From an uncultured Methylococcaceae bacterium (GTDB lineage: Bacteria > Pseudomonadota > Gammaproteobacteria > Methylococcales > Methylomonadaceae): a stretch of DNA of 60,966 bases. Below the pieces are notes generated by a model. It did no database searches. It saw only the letters and a list, made by a program, of their open reading frames with translations, and was not told the DNA's origin. The position numbers and the translations under genes are program-made. The DNA is taken from positions 1-60,966 of the forward strand of contig CAIOMN010000003.1 of the NCBI GenBank assembly GCA_903859415.1, in the 5' to 3' direction. Shown here piece after piece: positions 10,142 to 19,856 of this stretch (the stretch's first letter is position 1; every line of letters starts with the position of its first letter).

Positions 10142-11023
10142 TTATATCTTTTTGTTTAACTCTTTAAGATAAGCTGAAAAATCATCTTTTAACTCGGGGT
10201 GCAATAAAGCCAGCTCAACATTGGCAATCAAAAATCCCAGTTTAGAGCCGCAATCGTATCGAGTGCCTTCAAACTCATAAGCCAAAACAGTTTCGTCTTT
10301 AAGCAAATCAGCAATACCATCCGTTAACTGAATTTCACCACCCGCACCTCTTCCGGTATGTTCAAGTTTATCAAAAATGGCAGGTGTTAAAATATATCGT
10401 CCGACTACCGCTAAGTTAGAAGGTGCATCGGCTGGTTTTGGTTTTTCGACAATCACTTCAATAGGCGCATATTTCTCAGCAGTGTCCGGTGTTTTTACAA
10501 TTCCGTAGCTTCCTGTATCCGCTGGATTAACACGCTCAACACCTAACACAGACGATTGCTTTTCATTATACAAAGCAACCATTTGAGCCATACAGCCACG
10601 CTCACCGTCTTCAACCATATCATCAGCCAATAAGACTGCAAATGGCTCATCACCAATCACCGGTCTGGCACAAGAGACTGCATGACCCAAGCCTAAAGCC
10701 TCTGCCTGTCTAATGAATACAAAAGAGACATTCGGTGGAACAGTGTCCTTTAAGATTTTCAGTAACTCGGTTTTATTTTTGGCTTCTAACTCTGTTTCTA
10801 GTTCATACGCTTTATCAAAATGATCCATGATGGCATTTTTACTACGCGAGGTAATAAAAATCATCGTATCAATACCTGCCGCAACCGCTTCTTCGACCGC
10901 ATATTGAATTAACGGCTTATCAACAACCGTTAACATTTCTTTAGCAATTGCTTTTGTCGCTGGCAAAAAACGTGTGCCTAAACCTGCAACCGGGAAAACT
11001 GCTTTGGTAACTTTTTTACTCAT
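10142..11023 (-). CDS. galU: UTP-glucose-1-phosphate uridylyltransferase
   Basis: A 293-residue enzyme that makes UDP-glucose from UTP and glucose-1-phosphate. It shows the nucleotidyltransferase opening AVFPVAGLGTRFLPATKAIAKEM (G-rich loop near residue 15), KPLIQYAVEEA, the LADDMV metal-binding Asp pair (about residue 130), the IVEKP motif and GRGAGGEIQLTDGI. All are standard for bacterial GalU, and length is normal. AAGGAG lies just before the ATG. It follows the mannose-1-phosphate guanylyltransferase on the same strand with a 78-bp gap, suggesting a shared transcript for sugar nucleotide supply. Confidence 0.95.
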   Translation of the reverse strand: MSKKVTKAVFPVAGLGTRFLPATKAIAKEMLTVVDKPLIQYAVEEAVAAGIDTMIFITSRSKNAIMDHFDKAYELETELEAKNKTELLKILKDTVPPNVSFVFIRQAEALGLGHAVSCARPVIGDEPFAVLLADDMVEDGERGCMAQMVALYNEKQSSVLGVERVNPADTGSYGIVKTPDTAEKYAPIEVIVEKPKPADAPSNLAVVGRYILTPAIFDKLEHTGRGAGGEIQLTDGIADLLKDETVLAYEFEGTRYDCGSKLGFLIANVELALLHPELKDDFSAYLKELNKKI

Positions 11024-11101
11024 TATGACTCCTTATAATTTTTATTTTTTTTAAGCGCTAAGATCAAATATTAACCTTTATTCATTAGCTTTAGTATTAA
11101 G

Positions 11102-12505
11102 TTAAATACGCCCATATTGGTCAAGAATCCGAACAATGTCATTTTCACCTAAATAACTACCTGATTGAACCTCAACAATTTCAAGAGGAATCACACCAGG
11201 ATTTTCAAGACAATGGACAACGCCTACAGGAATATAAGTAGATTCATTTTCGGTAATTAAAAATTTTTCATCCCCTTTGGTAATCAAAGCGGTCCCTTTA
11301 ACAACAACCCAATGTTCTGCTCGATGGTGATGCTTCTGTAAAGATAATTTAGCACCGGGTTTTACTACAATTCGTTTTGTTTGATGACGTTCGCCAATAT
11401 CAACTAAATCATAATGTCCCCAAGGTCGATACGCTTTTCTATGAATGTCCGCTTCACTTCGCCCACCCGCCTTTAAGCGATCAACAATTTCTTTAACATC
11501 CTGAACCCTGTCTTTAGCGGCAATCATAACGGCATCATCTGTTTCAACAACCACTAAATTATCAAGGCCTATAACAGTCACTAATTTACTATGGGCATGA
11601 ATAAATGAATTATGAGTATCTACAGTTAAAACATCACCTTTTATCGCATTACCGAACGCATCTTTTTCAGTGACATCCCATAAAGCAGACCATGATCCAA
11701 CATCATTCCAACCCGCCTCCAACGGAATAACAACCGCTTTATCTGTTTTTTCCATGACGGCATAATCAATAGAATCCGAAGGACACAAAGAAAAAACGTC
11801 AGTATTTAAACGCACAAAATCCATATCAGTTTTTGCATCTTTAAGTGCTTGCTGACAACTATCTAGAATCGCGGGATTGAATTTTTGCAACTCATTTAAA
11901 AAAGTGCCTGCTTTAAACGCAAACATACCACTATTCCAATAATAATCACCACTTTCAAGATAAGCTTTAGCGGTATCAACATCTGGTTTTTCAACGAATG
12001 AAGCTACATTATAAGCCGGTCCCTGTCGCTGCTCATTATCACGCTTGATATAGCCATAACCCGTTTCAGGTTCAGTAGGAACAATCCCAAAAGTAACTAA
12101 AAACCCTTGTTCTGCCAGAATTTTTGCTTGTGCAACCGCCTCGTGGAAGGCTGGGATATTCTCAATAACATGATCAGCTGGCAAAATTAACAAAACATCA
12201 TCTTCCGAGTTCGCAGATAAAGCAGCCAATGTCACCGCTGGTGCGGTATTTCTTCCAATAGGCTCAAGAATTATTGCGGCAGGCTTAACCCCAATCTCAA
12301 GTAACTGTTCAGCCATCATAAAGCGATGATCTTCATTACAAACAGCAATAGGTGCTTTTAATCCTTTTAAACCCGCTAATCTAAGCACAGTTTCTTGAAT
12401 CATGGTGTGACTTGAGACCAATGGAAGAAATTGCTTTGGGTAATGTCTACGAGAAAGCGGCCAAAGTCTTGTACCAGAACCACCCGATAAAATAACAGGT
12501 ATCAT
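11102..12505 (-). CDS. Mannose-1-phosphate guanylyltransferase / mannose-6-phosphate isomerase
   Basis: A 467-residue bifunctional enzyme of the ManC/AlgA/CpsB type. The N-terminal nucleotidyltransferase has the signature LSGGSGTRLWPLSRRHYPKQF (residues 6-26) and the FVEKP lysine motif (about 171-175), for making GDP-mannose. The C-terminal cupin carries the isomerase metal-site pattern in LSLQKHHHRAEHWVVVKGTA, for converting fructose-6-phosphate to mannose-6-phosphate. Both activities feed GDP-mannose to exopolysaccharide, LPS or the mannosyltransferases nearby. Which of the symbols manC, algA or xanB applies cannot be told. It is upstream of galU on the same strand. Confidence 0.93.
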   Translation of the reverse strand: MIPVILSGGSGTRLWPLSRRHYPKQFLPLVSSHTMIQETVLRLAGLKGLKAPIAVCNEDHRFMMAEQLLEIGVKPAAIILEPIGRNTAPAVTLAALSANSEDDVLLILPADHVIENIPAFHEAVAQAKILAEQGFLVTFGIVPTEPETGYGYIKRDNEQRQGPAYNVASFVEKPDVDTAKAYLESGDYYWNSGMFAFKAGTFLNELQKFNPAILDSCQQALKDAKTDMDFVRLNTDVFSLCPSDSIDYAVMEKTDKAVVIPLEAGWNDVGSWSALWDVTEKDAFGNAIKGDVLTVDTHNSFIHAHSKLVTVIGLDNLVVVETDDAVMIAAKDRVQDVKEIVDRLKAGGRSEADIHRKAYRPWGHYDLVDIGERHQTKRIVVKPGAKLSLQKHHHRAEHWVVVKGTALITKGDEKFLITENESTYIPVGVVHCLENPGVIPLEIVEVQSGSYLGENDIVRILDQYGRI

Positions 12506-13117
12506 AAATATTATTTCCTTAACATGAAGTTTTACATTAAAACAATTAAACCAGTCAGCTTATATTATCACTTATTAATTACGACCTTAAATTTTTACAC
12601 ACTGCCTATCCAGATTAATGTGCAGCCATTTAAAGCATCATAAATGCCCAACAATAGGGCAATTGTTGCCTCTCGATTGCCATTTGTTTCCTCAATAATG
12701 CGAACTCTTTGAACCCGAATCGGAATCGGGACCGCTCGAATGCGAAGTGAAAGCGACAAGTATCTATACTTGCCCCTCACGATTGCGATTCGTAGCCGCT
12801 AATAGGGGAGTTTATTGAGACCTGTTCGCAATTAAATCATTTTATCTGGCGATGTTTGTCTAAATAAATCGGAATCGGGTGGCTTAAGTTCGGAAAAGAT
12901 CGGACCCGATTCGCATTCGGTTGCGATAACAGGCCAATCGAATCGCTAAAAACCGACTATTTTACTAAAGATAATGAGGTTTTTACTTGACTATTTTCAA
13001 CTTAGGCTTATAGTCAACCCACCATCCATGAGATCTTCGCGGTTGCCCCTTAAACTATCCACATATTTTGATAGTTTATTTCATTTTGAAAGCCAACTCT
13101 ATCGAGTGGAGTTTCAC
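12506..13117. other. Gene-poor region with clustered CGAATC-type motifs
   Basis: No convincing gene. A 61-codon minus-strand frame here reads as low-complexity Arg/Ile sequence and looks spurious. The middle part (12713-12945) is dense in GAATCG/CGATTC motifs and short dyads, listed separately. The last part leads into the fibronectin-III-like gene. Confidence 0.5.
12713..12945. repeat. Cluster of CGAATC/GATTCG motifs with inverted pairs
   Basis: Variants of CGAATCGG occur at least six times in both orientations, including CCCGAATCGGAATCGGG (12714-12730), CGATTCG (12786-12792), CGGAATCGGG (12870-12879), CCCGATTCG (12905-12913) and CGAATCG (12939-12945). GAATCGGG at 12872-12879 pairs perfectly with CCCGATTC at 12905-12912. 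CAAGTA and TACTTG near 12757-12772 form a small hairpin. Its nature (decayed repeat element, structured RNA or protein-binding array) is not known. Confidence 0.45.
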
Positions 13118-13762
13118 ATGCAAGCCAAGCTTATTACAACGTTTGATCCCCTGAATGAATCCAGTTATCTGGCCAAAGCAGGCACTATCGTTACCGCTTT
13201 AACCGCTAATGTCTATTATCCCGAACCGTGGGCCGTGCAAGTTCCCACACTGGCTGAGCTTACCGCCGCTTACACCGCCTACCTAGACTGCTATCATGCC
13301 GCCCTCAGCCACGACAGCCTTAAAATAATGCTACGCAATGATGCGAGGCAAGCACTGACCGAACTCGTCAAGCGTCTCGTTCCTTATCTGGAATTAGTGG
13401 CGCAAGGCAACACACAGATTCTCGCCACTACCGGCTACGACTTACGCAAAGACATCGTGCGCGGTGGTGGGGGTGAAATCTTGCCTGCACCCACTGATTT
13501 TAGGGTTGAGCATGGGGTAAAAAGCGGTAGCCTTTTAGTTCATGTAGCACGTTTGGCGGCCGCTGGAAGTTATGAAGTGCAAACGACACAAGGCGATACA
13601 GCTATCGAGGACAATTGGCATCATGTGTTGTCATCGTTAACTACCGCACATATTTTGTTGGACGGCTTGATACCAGGGCAAGCTTATTGGGTAAGGGTAA
13701 GAGGCATTGGCAGTGCAGGCGCGGGGGTTTGGACTGATCCGATTAATTTGATTGTTGATTGA
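13118..13762 (+). CDS. Fibronectin type III-like domain protein, unknown role
   Basis: I choose ATG 13118 because GGAG lies seven bases upstream; the frame is open further up (to 12974) but that part shows no protein-like composition. The 214-residue product has an N-terminal alpha-helical half (about residues 30-115, Ala/Leu/Tyr-rich) and a C-terminal half (about 125-213) with the pattern of one FnIII domain: PAPTDFRVEHG, GSYEVQTTQGD, an aromatic NWHHV, and the FnIII-typical end LIPGQAYWVRVRGIGSAGAG. No signal peptide. Base composition is clearly more GC-rich than the neighbours (37 of 60 bases in 13261-13320), hinting at separate origin. Function unknown. Confidence 0.65.
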   Translation: MQAKLITTFDPLNESSYLAKAGTIVTALTANVYYPEPWAVQVPTLAELTAAYTAYLDCYHAALSHDSLKIMLRNDARQALTELVKRLVPYLELVAQGNTQILATTGYDLRKDIVRGGGGEILPAPTDFRVEHGVKSGSLLVHVARLAAAGSYEVQTTQGDTAIEDNWHHVLSSLTTAHILLDGLIPGQAYWVRVRGIGSAGAGVWTDPINLIVD

Positions 13763-14072
13763 GGTGGGGAAATATTAGGTTATTACATCAAATTTTATGA
13801 TTGTCCTTCTGCATAATACAACTATTATGTAAACATCTTGAGATCAAAAATCGTTAAATTTAATAGCCAAGCGGCTAAGGCGCGAAGAAACGGCGAAAAA
13901 GCGTTAAGCGTTAGCCTTGCAAGCCTAAAGAGAGTAGTGTTTTTATCGATTTGTACCAAGTCACAACAAACTGGAGTTGTTACCTTACAATTAAACTCTA
14001 AATCAATTTGAGCTAATCCTAGCGCAAGATCATAAAAAAGATCTTGCTTAGAATAGCTTCATTGGTTGTAGA
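13763..14072. other. Intergenic region with a GC-rich structured patch
   Basis: No gene seen. A patch at about 13868-13931 is GC-rich against an AT-rich background and has complementary pieces such as GGCTAA and TTAGCC that could form an imperfect stem. It flanks the odd-composition FnIII-like gene on its right, as the CGAATC cluster does on its left. Confidence 0.4.
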
Positions 14073-15206
14073 ATGTTAAATATAATAACAACAATAAACT
14101 TGCCTTTAATGACACCAAACACCTCTTCTGTAAACTTGCACTCAGTTTCTGAGTCAATAAAACGCTTTTTACCCAACTCCCAAGCAGTTGCGTTAGCGAT
14201 TATTTTGTTTGCCAGTTATATACTCATTTATTCATTATCCAATATATTGATGCCGGTATTTGCTTCAATCGTATTTGCATATTTGTTGGAGGGATTGGTT
14301 GGCAAGGCCGAGAAAAGGGGCTTACCTCGTTTACCTGCGGTCTACTTGGTCTTTTCCGCGTTTATGACGTGCCTGGGGTTTTTATTGTTTTATTTGATGC
14401 CACTGATTTCACAACAGGCCATTGAGCTGATTCAACATATTCCCGACATTCTTAACCGCGCCCAGATCGGTATCCTGCGCTTACCGGAAATGTATCCAAA
14501 ATTAGTTTCCGAAAACAAGGTACAGCAAATAATGTTTGCGGTACAAAAAGAATTATTATCCTATGGGCAAAGTGTCTTGTCTCTCTCAGCCGCCTCTGTC
14601 GTAGGCTTAGTCAGCGCCTTGGTTTACCTGTTTTTAGTGCCCATGATGGTCTTCTTCTTTTTAAAAGACAAAGCAACGCTGATAAGCTGGTTTTTACAAT
14701 TTATGCCAAAGGATAGAAATTTATCCGTCAGAGTCTGGAAGGAAGTCGATATACAATTGGGTAATTATGTGCGCGGTAAGCTTTCGGAAGTTTTGATTCT
14801 ATGGTTTGTTAGTTATATCACTTTCACAACCATGGATCTTAATTACGCTATGCTATTAGCCGTATTAATGGGCGTACAAGTTATTATTCCTTACATTGGC
14901 GCAACCCTGGTTACTTTTCCTGTTCTGGGTGTGGCTTATTTTGAATGGGGTTTAACCGGTGATGAGTTTATGTATATTATCATTGCCTATTCAATCATTC
15001 AGGCCCTAGATGGCGTAGTATTAGTTCCCGTTCTGTTTTCAGAAGCCGTTAATTTACACGCCATAGCCATTATTGTCGCCATTCTATTTTTTGGAGGCTT
15101 GTGGGGGTTTTGGGGCGTGTTTTTCGCAATACCCCTAGCAACTGTTGTTAAAGCCGTTTTAACCGCTTGGCCAAAAGTCGGTGACAATAGCATCGAAGTC
15201 CAATAA
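14073..15206 (+). CDS. AI-2E/PerM (UPF0118) family permease
   Basis: A 377-residue inner membrane protein with about eight predicted membrane segments: a pair near the N-terminus (SQAVALAIILFASYILIYSL and the following PVFASIVFAYLLEG), one at about 95-115, a soluble helical insert at about 120-170, and a C-terminal bundle containing the family-typical PYIGATLVTFPVL and ALDGVVLVPVLFSEAV...FGGLWGFWGVFFAIPLA blocks. The family includes TqsA and PerM; proposed roles are export of small molecules or sodium-driven antiport, and the substrate here is unknown. The start could be ATG 14073 or ATG 14109; neither has a strong ribosome site. Confidence 0.85.
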   Translation: MLNIITTINLPLMTPNTSSVNLHSVSESIKRFLPNSQAVALAIILFASYILIYSLSNILMPVFASIVFAYLLEGLVGKAEKRGLPRLPAVYLVFSAFMTCLGFLLFYLMPLISQQAIELIQHIPDILNRAQIGILRLPEMYPKLVSENKVQQIMFAVQKELLSYGQSVLSLSAASVVGLVSALVYLFLVPMMVFFFLKDKATLISWFLQFMPKDRNLSVRVWKEVDIQLGNYVRGKLSEVLILWFVSYITFTTMDLNYAMLLAVLMGVQVIIPYIGATLVTFPVLGVAYFEWGLTGDEFMYIIIAYSIIQALDGVVLVPVLFSEAVNLHAIAIIVAILFFGGLWGFWGVFFAIPLATVVKAVLTAWPKVGDNSIEVQ

Positions 15207-15237
15207 TACAAGTAAAGCCCCCCTAAATAAGCGCAGA

Positions 15238-16665
15238 TTACTGAACGCTCACTTCCCACCCGCCCCCTAAGGCTTTATAAACAGCTGCCAAAGCCGTGGC
15301 AGTAGCGGTTTCGCTTTGTGCTAATTTATCCTGATCTTGCAACAACCGTAATTCGGTATCTAATACGGTCAAAAAATCACTGACGCCTTCGTTAAAGCGT
15401 AATTGTGCCAATTCCTCTGCTTTGATACTGGCTTGTGCTGCTGACGCTAATAAGGCTTGTCGCGCCCGCTCACGATTGTAGTTTTCCAGGGCATTTTCAG
15501 TTTCTTCCAGTGCATTAAGCACGGTTTGTTGATATTGAGCTAAACTAGACTCTGCATTGGCATTAGCCGCTTTAATACGCGCATAAACATGCCCTAAATC
15601 CAGGGCAGCCCAGCTAATTCTTGGACCCAGTGAATAAGAATCAGACCCTTTAGCGCCTACCGCAGATAACATACTGGCTTCAAGCGCAATCGTACCTACA
15701 AAGGTAACACGGGGAAAAAGATCAGCGGTCGCAACCCCTATGCTGGCAGTTGCAGCCGCTAATGATCTTTCAGCGATGCGTATATCAGGGCGACGGCGTA
15801 ACAACTCGGCTGGATTGCCGATTTGAATGGTTTCGGGAATCTTCGGTAAAGGCGCGGTTTGTGAGAGGCTTTTTGTCAAGGCATCGGGCAGTTGACCAGT
15901 TAATACACTGAGTCGATGTATCGCTCTATAAATGCCGGCTTCCAACGGTGGAATAATGGCACGGGTAGAATCCAGTTGAGCCATTGCTCTTGAGGTATCT
16001 AATTCTGTGCCCCGCCCGCCTTCAAGTCTGATTTGGGTAATCTCTACCGTCTTGGTTTGATTTTCAGCATTCTTTATAGCGACGGCTAACTGATTTTGCA
16101 AACCCCGTAACTCAAAATAATTGCGGGCAACTTCGGCAATTAAACTGACACTTAAGTCCCGTAATGTGGCTTCTTGAATCTCCACTTCATCATTACTCGC
16201 TTCAACACTGCGTCTGACGCGACCAAATAAGTCTAATTCCCACTGTGCATCAAAACCAACATTGTAGAGCTTTAAAGTGCGAGGTGCGTAAGAGAGATTA
16301 TTTAAAGCCCCGACACTGCGTTTTTGATCGGTATAGTTAGCATGTGAACTCACAATGGGTGCCAAATTAAGTGCGGCCTGTAAATACAGGGCACGAGCTT
16401 CAAGAATGTTAGACCGCGCAGCTTGTAAACTAAAATTATGCTGTATCGTCTGCTCAACGAGCGAATTTAGCTGCTTATCTTTAAATAACGTCCACCAATT
16501 GACTTCAACGCCGTGTGCTGAAAACTCAGGGCTATCCGCTCTGGCAAACGCTTGGGGTGTTTCGGAGCTGGGTAGTTTATAGTCTGGACCCACGGCACAT
16601 CCGTTTAATAATACAACACTCAAAACAGCCGTCATTAATGTTGGTTTTATACGCTGTAAGCTCAT
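15238..16665 (-). CDS. Outer membrane efflux lipoprotein, OprM/NodT family
   Basis: A 475-residue TolC-like channel of the RND system. It has a lipoprotein signal with lipobox LLNGC (about residues 19-23), the family start GPDYKLPSSETPQAF, then two repeated coiled-coil halves, each ending in conserved Asn/Leu-rich stretches, with RRRPDIRIAERSLAAATA in the middle (about 300). It takes substrates from the pump through the outer membrane. The ATG overlaps the stop of the pump gene by four bases (ATGA), so the two are translationally coupled. It is the last gene of the three-gene efflux operon. Confidence 0.95.
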   Translation of the reverse strand: MSLQRIKPTLMTAVLSVVLLNGCAVGPDYKLPSSETPQAFARADSPEFSAHGVEVNWWTLFKDKQLNSLVEQTIQHNFSLQAARSNILEARALYLQAALNLAPIVSSHANYTDQKRSVGALNNLSYAPRTLKLYNVGFDAQWELDLFGRVRRSVEASNDEVEIQEATLRDLSVSLIAEVARNYFELRGLQNQLAVAIKNAENQTKTVEITQIRLEGGRGTELDTSRAMAQLDSTRAIIPPLEAGIYRAIHRLSVLTGQLPDALTKSLSQTAPLPKIPETIQIGNPAELLRRRPDIRIAERSLAAATASIGVATADLFPRVTFVGTIALEASMLSAVGAKGSDSYSLGPRISWAALDLGHVYARIKAANANAESSLAQYQQTVLNALEETENALENYNRERARQALLASAAQASIKAEELAQLRFNEGVSDFLTVLDTELRLLQDQDKLAQSETATATALAAVYKALGGGWEVSVQ

Positions 16666-19600
16666 AGCTCTATTCCTGAGTGTGAGGGCTTATTTTCAGT
16701 TGTGTGCTTTGCTGGCTTTATACGTTGTGCTAAGGCTTGTACAGCGACAAAAAAAACAGGTGTTAACAGTAGACCAAAGAAGGTTACGCCTATCATGCCA
16801 CTAAACACAGCAGTCCCCAATAATCTTCGGGATTCAGCCCCGGCTCCTGTAGCAACCACTAAGGGAAATACGCCCATGATAAACGCAAAGGAGGTCATTA
16901 AAATAGGGCGTAGACGAATCCGTGACGCTTCTTTTGCAGCTTCATAAGCACTCAGGCCATTTTCTTGTCGCCGCTTGGCAAATTCCACTATCAAAATAGC
17001 ATTCTTACTCGCTAAACCGACCAAGACAATAAAACCAATCTGGGTAAAGATATTATTATCCATGTGCATTAACCAGACCCCCGTCATTGACGATAATATA
17101 CACATGGGCACAATCAGAATAACGGCAAATGGTAAGGACCAGCTTTCATATTGTGCAGCCAATGCTAAAAATACAAAAATAACACTTAAAGGAAACACCA
17201 ATAAGGCCACATTGCCAGCTAGCACTTGTTGCAAACTCAGTTCTGTCCATTCAAAATCAAAGCCCGGCGGGAGTTCTTTCGCCATTAATGCGTTCATGGT
17301 ATCAATCGCTTGACTGGTACTGACGCCCGGCAATGTTCCGCCGTTAATTTCTGCCGCTGGATACATGTTATAGCGAGTGATTTTATCGGGGCCATTAATT
17401 TCTTTGATATCAATTAACGAACCTAAAGGTACCATGCCGCCTTGTGAATTACGGGTCTTTAATTTAACAATATCTTCAGGTTTCATTCTAAACGCTGAAT
17501 CTGCCTGCGCCATAACCTGATAGGTACGACCAAAGAGGTTAAAATCATTGACATACAATGAGCCTAAATAAATTTGCAAGGTATCAAACACATCTTTTAA
17601 CAGCACGTCCATAGATTTGACCCGGGTACGATCAACATCTAAAAATAATTGCGGCACGCTGGTTCTAAAGGTAGTAAACAAACCGACTAAACCAGGCTGC
17701 TTATTTCCTAAATTAATTAAGTCTGCATTTACCTGTCTTAAGGCATCAATACCGGCGCTAGCTCTATCTTGAATCTGTAGTTTAAAACCACCGACTGAAC
17801 TCATACCTCTGATGGGTGGCGGTGCAAATACCTTAATATAGGCATCATCGACTTTAGAAAGTCGTTGTTGGAGGTTTTCAATCACTCTATCCGCATAGAG
17901 TTCAGGATGTCCCGCTCGTTGATCAAAATCTTTTAAGGTAGCAAATAGCGTGGCGACGTTAGATTGACTGGCACCACTTAAAATTGAAAATCCAGCATAG
18001 GCATTAACATGATTAACCCCCTCTGTTTCTAAAATAATTTGCGTTGCCTTTTTAACAACGGCCTGTGAGCGTGCTAATGAAGCTGCATCGGGCAATTGGG
18101 CATAAAGAATGAGATAGCCTTGATCTTGTTGAGGGATAAAACCAGTAGGTACTTTTTCAAACGCTAAAAAGTTGAGTCCGCATAAGCCTGCATAGACGAC
18201 TAACACAACCGAAGTCATGCGAATCAATCGACCAACCAATCCCGAATAGGATTTACCAAAACGCTCAAAGAAGTGATTAAAGCCAGTAAAAAACCAGCCG
18301 AATAATTTATCAATGATAAGGGTCAGTTTATCTTTATCACCGTGTGCACGATCTAATAATAAGGTACATAGAGCAGGACTGAGCGTTAAAGAGTTAAAGG
18401 CTGAAATCACCGTTGATACGGCGATAGTGAGGGCAAATTGTTTGTAGAATGCCCCCGAAACCCCCGTAATAAAAGCAGTGGGTACAAATACCGCGACTAA
18501 TACTAAGGCAGTGGCAATAATAGGCCCAACGACTTCAGTCATGGCGAGACGGGTAGCGTCTCTGGCAGAAAGCCCTTCGGCAATATGTCGTTCAACGTTT
18601 TCGACCACTACAATGGCGTCATCCACGACGATGCCAATCGCTAATACCATCCCGAATAAAGATAAGGTGTTGAGAGATAGCCCCATTGCAGACATGACCG
18701 CAAACGTACCAATTAAGGAAACGGGAACGGCCAATAAAGGAATAATAGTCGCACGCCAGTTTTGTAGAAAAATAACCACCACAATAACGACTAATAACAA
18801 GGCTTCAAATAATGTTTTAGTGACTGCTTTAATAGATTGTTGAACGAAGACTACGGTATCGTAAATCATTTTGTAATCAAGGCCTTCGGGGAAGCGTTTT
18901 TTAAGCTTTACCATCGTTTCAACTACGGCTTTTTTGGTATCTAAAGCATTAGAACCGGGTAGCTGAAAAATAGCGAGCCCCACCGATTCCTGGCCATCAA
19001 GCACCAGTCCAGAGTTATAATCTTTGGCACCTAACTCAATGCGGGCAACATCTTTAAGATAGGTGACCTGCCCGTCTTTGCCTTTTTTAATCACAATATC
19101 GGCAAACTGTTCAGCGTTCATTAACCGCCCTAGGGTAGTAACGGTGTACTGATAATCAACTTTCTCTTTGCTGGGTTGTTGACCAACCACACCCGCCGCT
19201 ACTTGAACATTTTGATCTCTAATGGCACTGACTACATCGCCTGCCGTTAAATTACGAGCTGCAATTTGTTCAGGATTTAACCAGAGCCGCATACTGTAAT
19301 CGCGGGCACCAAATATCACAATGTCGCCCACACCGGGTAAACGCGCCAGCGTGTCTTTGATTTGCAATAGCGCATAATTGCTAAGATAAACACTGTCATA
19401 ACGTTGGTCTGGAGATACCAGGTTAACCACTAAACTTAAATCGGGACTGCGTTTTTTAACACTGATGCCTTGCCGCCTCACTTCTTCTGGCAACCGAGGC
19501 TCTGCTAAAGCGACCCGGTTCTGAACCAAAACCTGGGCTTTATCAAGGTTTGTTCCAGGCTTGAAAGCGACCGTCAGGGCCATACTGCCACTGTTGGTGG

Positions 19601-19853
19601 ATTGAGAAGACATATACAGCATATCTTCAACGCCATTCACTTCTTGCTCAATGGGAGTCGCCACTGTTTCTGCAACGACTTTAGAATTGGCTCCTGCATA
19701 AGTCGCACTGATAACCACAGTCGGTGGCGCTATCTCTGGATACTGCATAATGGGTAAGGTGATTAACGCAAGGCTACCCAATAAGACAATCAAAATAGAC
19801 AGTACCGCCGCAAATATGGGACGATCGATGAAAAAATGTGCAAATTTATTCAT
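16662..19853 (-). CDS. RND multidrug efflux pump, HAE1 (AcrB/MexB) family
   Basis: A 1063-residue inner membrane proton-driven pump, standard length. It begins FFIDRPIFAAVLSILIVLLGSLA, typical of HAE1. It keeps the proton-relay Asp pair in TM4 (GIVVDDAIVVVENVERH) and the TM10 lysine (GLASKNAILIVEFA). The two large periplasmic loops follow TM1 and TM7. Substrate range cannot be predicted, but HAE1 pumps export hydrophobic and amphiphilic drugs, solvents or dyes. It sits between the membrane-fusion protein (3-bp gap) and the outer membrane channel (4-bp overlap). Confidence 0.96.
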   Translation of the reverse strand: MNKFAHFFIDRPIFAAVLSILIVLLGSLALITLPIMQYPEIAPPTVVISATYAGANSKVVAETVATPIEQEVNGVEDMLYMSSQSTNSGSMALTVAFKPGTNLDKAQVLVQNRVALAEPRLPEEVRRQGISVKKRSPDLSLVVNLVSPDQRYDSVYLSNYALLQIKDTLARLPGVGDIVIFGARDYSMRLWLNPEQIAARNLTAGDVVSAIRDQNVQVAAGVVGQQPSKEKVDYQYTVTTLGRLMNAEQFADIVIKKGKDGQVTYLKDVARIELGAKDYNSGLVLDGQESVGLAIFQLPGSNALDTKKAVVETMVKLKKRFPEGLDYKMIYDTVVFVQQSIKAVTKTLFEALLLVVIVVVIFLQNWRATIIPLLAVPVSLIGTFAVMSAMGLSLNTLSLFGMVLAIGIVVDDAIVVVENVERHIAEGLSARDATRLAMTEVVGPIIATALVLVAVFVPTAFITGVSGAFYKQFALTIAVSTVISAFNSLTLSPALCTLLLDRAHGDKDKLTLIIDKLFGWFFTGFNHFFERFGKSYSGLVGRLIRMTSVVLVVYAGLCGLNFLAFEKVPTGFIPQQDQGYLILYAQLPDAASLARSQAVVKKATQIILETEGVNHVNAYAGFSILSGASQSNVATLFATLKDFDQRAGHPELYADRVIENLQQRLSKVDDAYIKVFAPPPIRGMSSVGGFKLQIQDRASAGIDALRQVNADLINLGNKQPGLVGLFTTFRTSVPQLFLDVDRTRVKSMDVLLKDVFDTLQIYLGSLYVNDFNLFGRTYQVMAQADSAFRMKPEDIVKLKTRNSQGGMVPLGSLIDIKEINGPDKITRYNMYPAAEINGGTLPGVSTSQAIDTMNALMAKELPPGFDFEWTELSLQQVLAGNVALLVFPLSVIFVFLALAAQYESWSLPFAVILIVPMCILSSMTGVWLMHMDNNIFTQIGFIVLVGLASKNAILIVEFAKRRQENGLSAYEAAKEASRIRLRPILMTSFAFIMGVFPLVVATGAGAESRRLLGTAVFSGMIGVTFFGLLLTPVFFVAVQALAQRIKPAKHTTENKPSHSGIEL

Positions 19854-19856
19854 TAA

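Noticed and set aside
12595-12780. 61-codon minus-strand frame in the CGAATC cluster
   Set aside because: Low-complexity Arg/Ile content, no ribosome site, and the frame follows the repeat motif; reads as chance.
16702-18843. Plus-strand open frames inside the RND pump gene
   Set aside because: Antisense shadows of a clearly coding gene; no ribosome sites or protein-like features.
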